DNA of 64,000 nt, from positions 1 to 64,000 of the forward strand of contig NZ_BBXG01000029.1 of assembly GCF_001570605.1 (NCBI RefSeq), written 5' to 3'. The notes under the pieces were generated by a model. The model was not told the origin of the DNA. It worked only from the letters and a program-made list of their open reading frames with translations, and searched no databases. Below, piece after piece: positions 34,748 to 42,847 of the stretch. A program made the translations under genes and the position numbers. The stretch is from Herbidospora cretacea (lineage in GTDB: Bacteria > Actinomycetota > Actinomycetes > Streptosporangiales > Streptosporangiaceae). Every line of letters begins with the position of its first letter. The first letter of the stretch is position 1.

Positions 34748-35564
34748 GCCACTTCACCGCCATCAGGTGCTGCGGCAGGTGCACCGCCAGCCCGATCCGG
34801 GAGGTGGCCCTGACCGCGCCGGGAACCAGCTCGATCGAGGCGACGCCCGGCATGAGCAGCGTGCAGGCGGCCCGGAAGTCGCCCATGAGCAGGGTGTCCT
34901 TCGGCATCATGCGGGTCCGCGAGACGGTGATGCCGGAGTTCTGGAACCGGGCCAGCAGGTCGTCGCGGACCATCTTCCAGTACGTCTCGGGATGCGCCAC
35001 CACGCCGTCGCAGGAGCCGCCGGTCTCCTCGATCTCCCCGGCGGCCCGGGTGACGGTGGTGGCCAGGTCGTCGTGGCTCTCCGCCGAGCGGCTGCCCGGC
35101 AGACCCAGCAGGCCGGTGATGGCCCCGTCGGCGGTGCCGTGCAGCAGGGACTCGTTCTCGACGACGGAGAGACGTACCAGAACGCGGTAGTCCACATAGG
35201 CGGCGAGCAGCGCGGGATCGGCGGCGACGCCGTCGGGGAGCGGGACCTCGACGGAGAGGTCGGTCAGCGGCGCTTTCATCAGCCGGGGCGCGAAAGCGGC
35301 CTCCGGGGTGGCGTCATAAGCGGTTCCGGCGCTCTCCAGCCGGCCTTTCGGCGGTTCGTGGACGTAGGCGACGGAATCGTCGGCGACGTCGGCCGTCTTC
35401 AGCAGGTGCCGGACGGTGTAGCGCGGCCGGGCCGCGAACAGCGGGAACGCGGCCGGAAGGTGCAGGTCGAACGGGACCGCGCGGGCCCCGGCGGCCACCT
35501 CGGCGGCGAACCGCTCCCCGGGCGACCCCAGAGCCGGGAGTTCTTGCAGGGCTGTCGCTCGCAT
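34740..35564 (-). CDS. Family 3 (natural-product) encapsulin shell protein, HK97 fold
   Basis: A 274-residue protein behind AGGAGGG, first gene of the leftward operon. The pattern is that of HK97-type capsid proteins. An N-arm and E-loop lie at about 45-110. A long P-domain helix ends ENESLLHGTADGAITGLLGL (about 143-162). The A-domain contains CDGVVAHPETYWKM, then ITVSRTRMMPKDTLLMGDF, and finally ATSRIGLAVHLPQHLMAV. Encapsulins self-assemble into closed protein shells that hold enzymes. Family 3 was defined by genome mining as shells encoded within biosynthetic clusters. No phage genes surround it, and its tight overlap with the sulfotransferase argues for a shell, not a prophage relic. Cargo could be any operon protein; I see no obvious shared targeting peptide. 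Confidence 0.82.
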   Translation of the reverse strand: MRATALQELPALGSPGERFAAEVAAGARAVPFDLHLPAAFPLFAARPRYTVRHLLKTADVADDSVAYVHEPPKGRLESAGTAYDATPEAAFAPRLMKAPLTDLSVEVPLPDGVAADPALLAAYVDYRVLVRLSVVENESLLHGTADGAITGLLGLPGSRSAESHDDLATTVTRAAGEIEETGGSCDGVVAHPETYWKMVRDDLLARFQNSGITVSRTRMMPKDTLLMGDFRAACTLLMPGVASIELVPGAVRATSRIGLAVHLPQHLMAVKWHG

Positions 35565-35789
35565 GAGCCCTCCTAATGGGATATACGACTCCAGCCGAGC
35601 TTAATAATTCACCGAATACATTTCTTCCGTCCGGCGAGTAGGAGCGCTTATGCTCTGAGGACGACGTGTTTATATGGCCCCCGATAAGCGCGGGAATTCA
35701 CTTCGATCGGCAACCCTTATTGGCGATTCACCGCCGATTCTGGTTACGGTTGAAATGCCGAAATTCCCCCGACGACAGAGGGACGAGCC
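35565..35789. promoter_or_regulatory. Divergent promoter region between encapsulin and lysW operons
   Basis: This 225-bp region is relatively AT-rich and must carry promoters for both arms of the carrier-protein pathway. On the minus strand TATATC lies at 35584-35579, and AGGAGGG precedes the encapsulin ATG. On the plus strand TTGGCG and GGTTACGGT lie upstream of lysW. I do not see the TTACC-N17-GGTAA dyad found at the exporter and monooxygenase genes. Confidence 0.5.
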
Positions 35790-35972
35790 ATGCAGAACGT
35801 TGTGAACGCCCCCGAGTGTCCCGAGTGCGCGGCACAGGTCTCCATCGACGCCGACGCCCGGGTGAGCGAGATCGTCGAATGCCTCGACTGCCGCAGTGAA
35901 CTGGAGATCGCCTCCGTCACGCCGCCGTCCCTGACGATCGCCCCCGAGGTCGAGGAGGACTGGGGAGAGTGA
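35790..35972 (+). CDS. lysW: LysW-type amino-group carrier protein
   Basis: A 60-residue acidic protein. Two Cys pairs, CPEC and CLDC, form the zinc knuckle, and the C-terminus EEDWGE matches the conserved ExWGE end whose last Glu is linked through its side chain to the amino group of the substrate. It protects and carries a growing amino acid between enzymes. In primary metabolism it serves lysine or arginine synthesis; in actinomycete clusters (vazabitide A, azinomycin, ficellomycin) it makes unusual diamino acids. Its stop overlaps the lysX start (TGATG). It starts a plus-strand operon of seven genes. Confidence 0.95.
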   Translation: MQNVVNAPECPECAAQVSIDADARVSEIVECLDCRSELEIASVTPPSLTIAPEVEEDWGE

Positions 35973-36820
35973 TGAACTCCGACACCCGCCTCGCCGTGCT
36001 CGCGTCACGGGTGCGGTTCGAGGAGAAGCAGATCATGGCCGCGCTCGACCGGCGCGGCGTCTCGTTCGTCCACCTCGATCCCCGGTCGCTCGTCGTCAGC
36101 GACGACACGCGCCAGGACCTGACGGTGCTCAACCGCGAGATCGGGCACTACCGGGCCCTCTACGCCGCCAGTGCGCTGGAGTCGGCGGGGGCGGCGGTCC
36201 TCAACACCGCCGCCGCCACCCACGTCAGCGGCGACAAGTGGCTGACGACCTCGGCTCTCATGGCCAAGGGCCTGCCGACCCCCCGCACGGCCCTGGCCAT
36301 GACGCCGGAGGCGGCCCACGACGCCCTCGACCAGATCGGCTACCCGGCCGTGGTGAAACCGCTGGTCGGCTCGTGGGGACGCCTGGTCACCGCGATCCCC
36401 GACCGGGCCACCGCCGTGGGGATCCTCGAACACGTCGCGGCGCTGCCCTCGCCCCAGCAGCACATCGTCTACGTGCAGGAACTCGTCGAGAAGGCCGACC
36501 GGGACATCCGGGTGCTGGTCGTCGGCGGGGAGGCGCTGGGCGCGACCTACCGGCGCGGCGACGAGTGGCGCACCAACGTCGCCCGCGGCGCCGTGTCCGT
36601 GAAGTGCGACCTGACCAACGTCCACGCGAAGCTCGCCGTGGCCGCCGCCGAGGCGGTGGGCGCCGAGATCGCTGGGGTCGACCTGCTGGAGGACGCCGAC
36701 GGCCACCTGACGGTGCTGGAGGTCAACGACCGGGTCGAGTTCCGGGGCTTCCAGGACGCCCACGAGATCGACGTCGCCGACGTCATCGCCTCCTACGCGA
36801 TCGCGAGGGCAGAGGCATGA
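35972..36820 (+). CDS. lysX: LysX-type ATP-grasp ligase
   Basis: A 282-residue RimK-like ATP-grasp protein. KPLVGSWGRLVT is the small ATP loop, VQELVEKADRDIRVLVV and GVDLLEDADGHLTVLEVND (in blocks) carry the metal-binding Asp, Glu and Asn. It joins the alpha-amino group of an amino acid, probably glutamate, to the C-terminal Glu side chain of LysW using ATP. The start is ATG 35972 within TGATG; a GTG three bases earlier is also in frame. Substrate choice between glutamate and 2-aminoadipate cannot be read securely; the VNDRVEF region near the end is where the specificity motif lies. Confidence 0.93.
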   Translation: MNSDTRLAVLASRVRFEEKQIMAALDRRGVSFVHLDPRSLVVSDDTRQDLTVLNREIGHYRALYAASALESAGAAVLNTAAATHVSGDKWLTTSALMAKGLPTPRTALAMTPEAAHDALDQIGYPAVVKPLVGSWGRLVTAIPDRATAVGILEHVAALPSPQQHIVYVQELVEKADRDIRVLVVGGEALGATYRRGDEWRTNVARGAVSVKCDLTNVHAKLAVAAAEAVGAEIAGVDLLEDADGHLTVLEVNDRVEFRGFQDAHEIDVADVIASYAIARAEA

Positions 36821-37851
36821 TCCGATGCGCCGTCGTGGGAGGCGCCGGCTACATCGGCGGCGAACTCCTGCGCATCCTCACCGGGCACCCCTCGGCCGAG
36901 CTGACGGCCGCCACCTCACGGCGGCTGCGCGGCCGGCTGATCGACGGGGCCCACCCCAACCTGCGTGGCCGCACCCGGCTGTCCTTCGTCTCCGAGGAGG
37001 AGCTCGACCAGGACGGCCCCTACGACGTGCTGTTCCTGGCCACGCCCCACCGCGAGACCATGCGGCGGATGCCCGAGTTCCTCGGGCTGGCCGCGACCGT
37101 GATCGACCTGTCCGGCGACTTCCGCCTGCACGACCCCAAGGTCTACGCCGACTATTACGGCGTCGACCACGTGGCCCCCGACCTGATCGGGACCTTCACC
37201 ACGGGCGTGCCGGAGCTGCACCGCGAGGAGCTGCAGAAGTCGAGCCGCATCAGCGTGCCCGGGTGCATGGCCAACGCCGGCATCCTGGCGCTGACCCCGC
37301 TGGCCGAGGCCGGGCTCATCCACGGCGAGCTGTCCGTGGACGCCCGCACCGGGTCGAGCGGCGCCGGCGCGACCGCCGGGGCGGAGAACCTGCACGCCGA
37401 ACGCAGCGGCGCCCTGCGCGTCTTCGCGCCCACCCGCCACCGCCACGAGGCGGAGATCTCCCAGGCCACCGGCCTGCCGGTCCGCATGCGGGCCACCGGG
37501 ATCGAGGCGGTCCGCGGTGTGCAGCTCGTCTGCACGGCCCCGCTGACCGAGGGCACCGAGGAGCGCGCGATCCGGGCGGCCTACCGCGACCGGTACGCCG
37601 ACGAGCACTTCGTGCGGGTCGTCGCCCACCGGCGCGGGCTGCACCGCTTCCCGGACGCCAAGATCCTCTCCGGCTCGAACTTCTGCGACGTCGGTTTCGC
37701 CCTCGACGCCGGGTCGACCACGGTCACCGTGATCGCGGCCCTGGACAACCTCGTCAAGGGCGGCGCCGGGAACGCCGTGCAGTGCATGAACATCCGCCAC
37801 GGCCGTCCCGAACGCGAAGGCCTGGAGTTCGTGGGCCTGCACCCCAACTAG
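36817..37851 (+). CDS. lysY: LysY-type carrier-bound acyl-phosphate reductase
   Basis: A 344-residue ArgC/LysY reductase. The Rossmann loop is VVGGAGYIGGELLRIL (about 5-20), the catalytic Cys is in SVPGCMANAGILAL (about 150), and the C-terminal KGGAGNAVQCMN closes the fold. It reduces the phosphorylated side chain on LysW to an aldehyde with NADPH. That aldehyde would be the acceptor for the transketolase encoded next. ATGA overlap with lysX. Confidence 0.95.
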   Translation: MIRCAVVGGAGYIGGELLRILTGHPSAELTAATSRRLRGRLIDGAHPNLRGRTRLSFVSEEELDQDGPYDVLFLATPHRETMRRMPEFLGLAATVIDLSGDFRLHDPKVYADYYGVDHVAPDLIGTFTTGVPELHREELQKSSRISVPGCMANAGILALTPLAEAGLIHGELSVDARTGSSGAGATAGAENLHAERSGALRVFAPTRHRHEAEISQATGLPVRMRATGIEAVRGVQLVCTAPLTEGTEERAIRAAYRDRYADEHFVRVVAHRRGLHRFPDAKILSGSNFCDVGFALDAGSTTVTVIAALDNLVKGGAGNAVQCMNIRHGRPEREGLEFVGLHPN

Positions 37852-37859
37852 GAGTCTCG

Positions 37860-38702
37860 ATGACCACCACCATCGGTGCCCCCCAGGACCTGGGCACGGC
37901 GGCCGGGACCGCCGCCCGGATCAGGGAGCACATCGTCAACCTGTGCGCCAGCCCCGAGGGCGGCCACCTGGGCGGCTCGATGTCGCTCGCGGAGATCCTC
38001 GCGACCCTCTACACGCGGGTGCTGCGGGTCGATCCGTCCCGGCCCGGGGCCGTCGAAAGGGACATCCTGCTGCTCAGCAAGGGGCACGGCGGCCTGGCGC
38101 TCTACGCGGCGCTGACCGAGGCCGGTTTCTTCCCGGCGACCCGGCTCAACGAGTACGCGCAGCCGGGCAGCGAGTTCATGGCCCACCCCCACGCCGAGAT
38201 CCCCGGCGTCGAGATGCCCTCCGGGTCGCTCGGCCACGGGCTGGCGCTGGCGGTCGGGTTCGGGCTCGGGTTCCGGCTCGACGGCGCGGACCGGCGGTGC
38301 TTCGTCGTCATGGGTGACGGCGAGCTCCAGGAGGGCTCCGTCTGGGAGGCCGCCTCGGTGGCCGCCGCCCAGCGCCTCGACAGCGTCGTCGCGATCGTCG
38401 ACCGCAACCGGCTCCAGATCACCGGCGGGACCGAGACGATCGACGCGCTCGAACCGCTGGCCGACCGGTGGTCGGCCTTCGGCTGGTCGGTACGCGAGGT
38501 CGACGGCCACTCGGTGGAGGAACTCGAGGCCGCGCTGACCGAGCCGCCGGTCCCCGGCCGCCCGACCGTCGTGATCGCCCGGACCGTGAAGGGCAAGGGC
38601 ATCCCGTTCGTCGAGGACCAGCCGCGCAGCCACTACGCCAAGCTCGGCGAACGGCAGCACGCCAAGGCCCTCGCCGCGCTCCGGAGAGGAGCCGTGTCAT
38701 GA
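37860..38702 (+). CDS. Transketolase N-terminal (TPP-binding) subunit
   Basis: A 280-residue protein. The TPP motif is GDGELQEGSVWEAA with VDRN (about 155-190), preceded by SKGHGGLALYAAL and SGSLGHGLALAVG in blocks. It is one half of a split transketolase; the other half follows with an ATGA overlap. In the carrier-protein pathways for vazabitide and azinomycin a split transketolase adds a two-carbon ketol unit to the LysW-bound glutamate semialdehyde, giving a seven-carbon chain. The same role is inferred here from the neighbours. Confidence 0.93.
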   Translation: MTTTIGAPQDLGTAAGTAARIREHIVNLCASPEGGHLGGSMSLAEILATLYTRVLRVDPSRPGAVERDILLLSKGHGGLALYAALTEAGFFPATRLNEYAQPGSEFMAHPHAEIPGVEMPSGSLGHGLALAVGFGLGFRLDGADRRCFVVMGDGELQEGSVWEAASVAAAQRLDSVVAIVDRNRLQITGGTETIDALEPLADRWSAFGWSVREVDGHSVEELEAALTEPPVPGRPTVVIARTVKGKGIPFVEDQPRSHYAKLGERQHAKALAALRRGAVS

Positions 38703-39625
38703 GCCCCTCCTCCCGTGAGGTCTACCGGGACGCCGTCCTGGACCTGCTCCCCCGCGACGACCGGCTGGTCTGCCTCGACTCCGACACCGGCCTGTTCGAC
38801 GCCGCGAAGTTCCCCGAGCGCTACGTCAACCTCGGCATCGCCGAGCACACGCTGATGGGCGCGGCGGCCGGGCTGGCCAAGTCGGGCCGGATCCCGCTGG
38901 TCAACACGATGGCGGCGTTCGCGTCGTCGCGCGCCAACGAGGCCGTGAAGATCGACATCGCCCTCAACAACCTGCCGGTGCGGATCGCCGGGACCCACTC
39001 GGGCGTGTCCGCCGGGCACCTCGGGCCGACCCACCACGCGCTGGAGGACCTGGCCGTGATGCGGGCGCTGCCCAACATGACCGTGGTCGTGCCGGCCGAC
39101 GGCCCGCAGACCGGGACCCTGTTCCGGCAGTCGCTGGGCGTCAACGGCCCCGTCTACCTGCGGCTCGGCCGCAACGCGACCCCGGAGATCCCCGACGCGC
39201 CGCCGGTCAGGCTCGGCCTGGCGCAGGTGCTCAGGGATGGCGCCGACGTGACGCTGGCGGCCTGCGGGCCCTACCCGGTGATCGCCGCCCTCGACGCCGC
39301 CGACCTCTTGGAGCAGGAGGGCGTCCGCGCGTCGGTGCTCAACGTCCACACCGTCAAGCCCCTGGACGTCGCCACGATCGCCGCCCACGCCCGGCGCTCC
39401 GGCGTGGTGGTCACCGTCGAGGAACACTGGCGCAACGCCGGGTTCGGGTCGGCCGTGGCCGAGTCGCTGGCGGAGATCACCCCCAGCCTGGTGCTCCGGG
39501 TTGCGATGCCGGACGCGTTCGTCCCCGTCGCCGGCGGGCAGCGGTATCTCGCCGAGCGCGGCGGCGTCACCGCCGCCTCGGTCGCGGCCAGGGCACGAGC
39601 GGCTCTTGGGAGGGATCCGCGATGA
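38699..39625 (+). CDS. Transketolase C-terminal subunit
   Basis: A 308-residue protein with the pyrimidine-binding domain (NLGIAEHTLMGAAAGLA carrying the catalytic Glu, AFASSRANEAVKIDIA, GPTHHALEDLAVMRALPNM in blocks) and the transketolase C-terminal domain (VLNVHTVKPLD, VEEHWRNAGFG). With the preceding subunit it makes a complete enzyme. ATGA overlaps at both ends show tight coupling. Confidence 0.94.
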   Translation: MSPSSREVYRDAVLDLLPRDDRLVCLDSDTGLFDAAKFPERYVNLGIAEHTLMGAAAGLAKSGRIPLVNTMAAFASSRANEAVKIDIALNNLPVRIAGTHSGVSAGHLGPTHHALEDLAVMRALPNMTVVVPADGPQTGTLFRQSLGVNGPVYLRLGRNATPEIPDAPPVRLGLAQVLRDGADVTLAACGPYPVIAALDAADLLEQEGVRASVLNVHTVKPLDVATIAAHARRSGVVVTVEEHWRNAGFGSAVAESLAEITPSLVLRVAMPDAFVPVAGGQRYLAERGGVTAASVAARARAALGRDPR

Positions 39626-41085
39626 CCGTCATGGACGACCTGCGCGGACACCCGCGCGGCAAGCTCGCCCTGGTCTGCTACCAGGACGGCACGGCCGTCG
39701 AACTGACCTACGGCGACCTGCTCGACCGAGTCGACCGCATGGCCACCCTGCTGCACCGCCTCGGTGTGGCCAAGGGCCAGGTCGTGACGCTCCAGCTGCC
39801 CAACTCGTGGCAGCTCGCGGCGCTGATCCTGGCGTGCTACCGGATCGGGGCGATCCCCGGCCCGGTCGTGCCGATCATGCGGCGGCGTGAGGTCCAGTTC
39901 ATGCTGAACCTGACCGAGAGCCCCGTCTACATCGCGCGCCGCGAGTTCCGCGGCTTCTCGTACAAGGACATGATCGCCTCCGTGGACGCGCCGAAGCTGC
40001 GTCACACCCTGTTCGCCGAGGAGCTGTCCCTGCCGGAGAGCGACCTCGACGGCGTCACCGAGTCGGGCCCCGGCGACCCCGCCCAGGTGGCCTTCACCTC
40101 CGGGACGACCGGGGAGCCGAAGGGCGTCGTGCACAGCCACGACACCCTCCACGCGATGAACCGGGCCCAGGCCGACGTGCTCCACCTGACCGCCGACGTC
40201 GTCACGGCCATGGGGTCGCCGACGACGCACCAGGCCGGGTTCACCTGGAACCTGATCATGCCGCTGCTGCTCGGCGGCACCGCGGTCCACGTCGAGTCGT
40301 GGGACGCCGACCGGATGCTCGACATCCTCCAGGAGCGCCGGGTGACCTTCTTCATGGGCGCCCCGACCTTCCTGTCCGACCTCATCGAGACCCAGTCCGC
40401 CCGGCCGCGCGATCTGAGCGCCCTGGCGACGTTCGCGACCGGCAGCGCGCCCATCGCGCCCTACCTGGTCGAACGCGCCCGCGACGTGCTCGGCTGCCGC
40501 CTCTACGCCCTGTGGGGGATGACCGAGAACGGCTGCGTCACCATCACCCGTCCCGAGGACCCGCCGATGCGGGCCGCCGAGAGCGACGGCACGGTCGTGC
40601 CCGGCATGGAGGTGCGGATCGCCGAGGGCGGCCGGCTCCAGGTCAGGGGCGCGTCCCAGTGCCTGGGCTACTTCCGGCGCGAGCACGTCTACCAGGCGTG
40701 CCTCACCGACGATGGCTGGTTCGACACCGGCGACCTGGCCCGCGACGACGGGCACGGCGGCATCCGGATCACCGGCCGCGTGAAGGACGTCATCATGCGC
40801 GGCGCGGAGAACATCCCCGTCGTCGAGGTCGAGAACGCGCTGCTCCGGCACGACGCGGTCCGCGACGTCGCGGTGGTCGGCTACCCCGATCCCCGGCTCG
40901 GCGAGCGGGCCTGCGCGGTGATGGTGGCCTCCCCCGCTCCGAGCCTCGACGACCTGCGGGTGCACCTGGCCGGGCTCGGGATGGCCAAGCAGTACTGGCC
41001 GGAACGGCTGGAGATCGTCGGTTCCCTGCCGCGCACGCCGTCCGGGAAGATCCAGAAGTTCGCGCTGCGGGAGGGGCTGCGATGA
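39622..41085 (+). CDS. Acyl-CoA ligase (ANL family)
   Basis: A 487-residue adenylating enzyme. Core motifs are FTSGTTGEPKGVVHSH (A3, about 154), LWGMTENG (A5), DGWFDTGDLARDD (A7), GRVKDVIMRG (A8) and the late Lys in PRTPSGKIQKF. It resembles medium-chain or cyclic-acid CoA ligases. Followed with an ATGA overlap by an acyl-CoA dehydrogenase, it probably activates a small carboxylic acid for desaturation and attachment. The substrate is unknown; it might be the released amino acid or a separate acyl unit. Confidence 0.9.
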   Translation: MTVMDDLRGHPRGKLALVCYQDGTAVELTYGDLLDRVDRMATLLHRLGVAKGQVVTLQLPNSWQLAALILACYRIGAIPGPVVPIMRRREVQFMLNLTESPVYIARREFRGFSYKDMIASVDAPKLRHTLFAEELSLPESDLDGVTESGPGDPAQVAFTSGTTGEPKGVVHSHDTLHAMNRAQADVLHLTADVVTAMGSPTTHQAGFTWNLIMPLLLGGTAVHVESWDADRMLDILQERRVTFFMGAPTFLSDLIETQSARPRDLSALATFATGSAPIAPYLVERARDVLGCRLYALWGMTENGCVTITRPEDPPMRAAESDGTVVPGMEVRIAEGGRLQVRGASQCLGYFRREHVYQACLTDDGWFDTGDLARDDGHGGIRITGRVKDVIMRGAENIPVVEVENALLRHDAVRDVAVVGYPDPRLGERACAVMVASPAPSLDDLRVHLAGLGMAKQYWPERLEIVGSLPRTPSGKIQKFALREGLR

Positions 41086-42221
41086 ACACCGACTTCACAC
41101 CCCAGCAGGAGACGCTGGCCAAACGGGTCCGCGAGTTCGCCGCCGACCGCGTCGCGCCCTTCCGGGCCGAGAGCGACCGGCGGGCCGAATACCGTCCGGG
41201 CCTGCTGGCCGACATGGCGGCCGAGGGGCTGTTCTCCTTACGCGTCCCCGAGGAGTTCGGCGGCCAGGGCCTCGACGCGGTCAGCGCCGGCATCGTGCTG
41301 GAGGAGCTAGCGGCGGCCGACCTGTCGGTCTGCTACCCGGTGCTCAACGCGGCGCTGGTCGGCGGCGTGCTGGCCGCCAACGGGACCCCGGCCCAGCTGG
41401 CCCGGTGGCTGCCGGGCATCGCCGCCGGGACGTCCGTCGTCGCCCTCGGCCTGACCGAGGCCGGCCACGGGACCGACGCGGCGGCCATCGAGACCGCCGG
41501 GGAGCACTTCCCCGACGGCTGGCGGCTGACCGGCGAGAAGACCTCCATCATGGCCACCGCCTACGCCACCCACGCCCTGCTGTTCGCCCGCACGGGCGGC
41601 CCGGGGGCGCGCGGGATCAGCGCCTTCTACACCCCCCTCCACGGCGTCCGCCGGGAGCTCCACTCCGACCTGGGCTGCCGGGCGGGCGGGCGCGGCCGGT
41701 TCACCCTCGACGGCCTGCACGTCGCCAACGACGACCTCGTCGGACGGCCGGGCGCGGGATTCGTCGAGGTCATGCGCGGCTTCGGGGTGTCCCGGGCGCT
41801 GATCTCCCTGATGGCCATCGCCGTCGGCCAGGCCGCGCTGGACGAGGCGATGGCCTACGCCGGACGGCGGGAGGCCTTCGGCCGGCCGATCGGGAAGTTC
41901 CAGTCGGTCGCGTTCCCCCTGGTCGAACACGCCACGATGCTGCACGCCGCGCGCCTGGTCTCCTACGAGGCCCTGGCCGCCGCCGACGCGGGGCGCGACC
42001 CGCGCCTGCCCGCGAACATGGCGAAGTGGTGGGCCCCCAAGGCCGCCATGGAGGCGGTCCACCAGTCGCTCCTCACGATGGGCCACGTCGGCTGGTCGGA
42101 GGACGGCCCGGTGGCCCAGCGCCTCCGCGACGTCATCGGCCTGCAACTGGCCGACGGCACCGCCGCCGCGACCAAACTGGTCGTCGCCCGCCATCTGCTG
42201 GGACGGGAGGCGGCACCGTGA
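41082..42221 (+). CDS. Acyl-CoA dehydrogenase-like flavoprotein
   Basis: A 379-residue FAD enzyme. ALGLTEAGHGTDAAA is the FAD/substrate loop, GGRGRFTLDGLHV the beta domain, AGRREAFGRPIGKFQSV (with the flavin Arg) the C-terminal helices. The usual catalytic Glu position near the end reads MGHVGWSEDGPVAQ, where many members have GxxGYxxExP; Ser-Glu-Asp is a fair equivalent. It would introduce a double bond in an acyl-CoA or act on a carrier-bound acid. A rare TTA codon lies at 41238-41240. Last gene of the plus-strand operon; it ends 18 bp from the converging CGNR gene. Confidence 0.9.
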   Translation: MNTDFTPQQETLAKRVREFAADRVAPFRAESDRRAEYRPGLLADMAAEGLFSLRVPEEFGGQGLDAVSAGIVLEELAAADLSVCYPVLNAALVGGVLAANGTPAQLARWLPGIAAGTSVVALGLTEAGHGTDAAAIETAGEHFPDGWRLTGEKTSIMATAYATHALLFARTGGPGARGISAFYTPLHGVRRELHSDLGCRAGGRGRFTLDGLHVANDDLVGRPGAGFVEVMRGFGVSRALISLMAIAVGQAALDEAMAYAGRREAFGRPIGKFQSVAFPLVEHATMLHAARLVSYEALAAADAGRDPRLPANMAKWWAPKAAMEAVHQSLLTMGHVGWSEDGPVAQRLRDVIGLQLADGTAAATKLVVARHLLGREAAP

Positions 42222-42238
42222 GGGGCGACGTCGAACCC

Positions 42239-42793
42239 TCAGCGCGCCGGCCGGTCGGCCGTGCCCCGGCGGTAGGTGCGCATCTTCGCGCGGGTGCCGC
42301 AGACGGCCATCGAGCACCAGCGGCTGCCCCGGTTCCGGGACCGGTCGTAGAAGGCCCACTCGCACCGCTGCTCGCGGCAGGTCTTCAGCCGGGACCACGA
42401 ACCGTCGGCCACGGCCGAGGCGACCGCGCCGAGGACCGTCGCGAAGACGCCGCGCAGATCCTGCTGGGCCGGGCGCAGGCCGAGGGTCTCGCCCGACAGC
42501 ACCAGCGGGCAGTCACGGGCGACGTGGCCGATCGTCAGCCGCGCCTCCCGGTCGGGGGCCGAGCCGTTGTTCTCGCGGAGCACGGCGCGCAGCGCCTCCC
42601 GCAGGGTGACGGCGTCGCGCCGGTCGAGCTCGCCTACAGCGGCCGAGAGGCCGTGGCGGGCGAGCCAGCGCTCCACCCCTTCGGCCGTGGCGAACTCGTC
42701 GGGCCCGAACTCCACATTGACGCTGTTCACGAACGACTGGACCAGCGCCAGCGGGCCCGGCGCGGTCTCCCTGTCTCCCGGCTGACCTTTCAC
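42239..42793 (-). CDS. CGNR zinc-finger transcriptional regulator
   Basis: A 184-residue protein. The N-terminal ABATE-like domain (about 10-110) includes LALVQSFVNSVNVEF. The C-terminal CGNR finger has Cys at CREQRCEWAFYDRSRNRGSRWC in blocks and MAVCGTRAKM, where CGNR is CGTR. GTG 42793 is only 3 bp from an inverted repeat, so translation may begin near the transcript start; the frame stays open further up but has no better start. It is divergent from the MFS exporter and probably represses it and itself through that dyad. The same dyad 1.5 kb away suggests it also controls the aromatic half of the cluster. Confidence 0.88.
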   Translation of the reverse strand: MKGQPGDRETAPGPLALVQSFVNSVNVEFGPDEFATAEGVERWLARHGLSAAVGELDRRDAVTLREALRAVLRENNGSAPDREARLTIGHVARDCPLVLSGETLGLRPAQQDLRGVFATVLGAVASAVADGSWSRLKTCREQRCEWAFYDRSRNRGSRWCSMAVCGTRAKMRTYRRGTADRPAR

Positions 42794-42795
42794 GC

Positions 42796-42822
42796 TTACC
42801 AGTAAACGGATTTCACTGGTAA
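42796..42822. promoter_or_regulatory. TTACC-N17-GGTAA dyad, exporter/CGNR operator
   Basis: The arms TTACCAGT (42796-42803) and ACTGGTAA (42815-42822) are perfect 8-bp inverted repeats between the divergent CGNR and MFS genes. A second dyad with the same half-sites and exact 27-bp length occurs at 44340-44366. Confidence 0.75.
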
Positions 42823-42847
42823 CAAACAAGTAAGAGGAGGAAAGACC

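Noticed and set aside
34740-35564. Prophage remnant (major capsid gene)
   Set aside because: No terminase, portal, tail or integrase genes are nearby, and the gene overlaps the sulfotransferase in a biosynthetic operon, which fits a Family 3 encapsulin.
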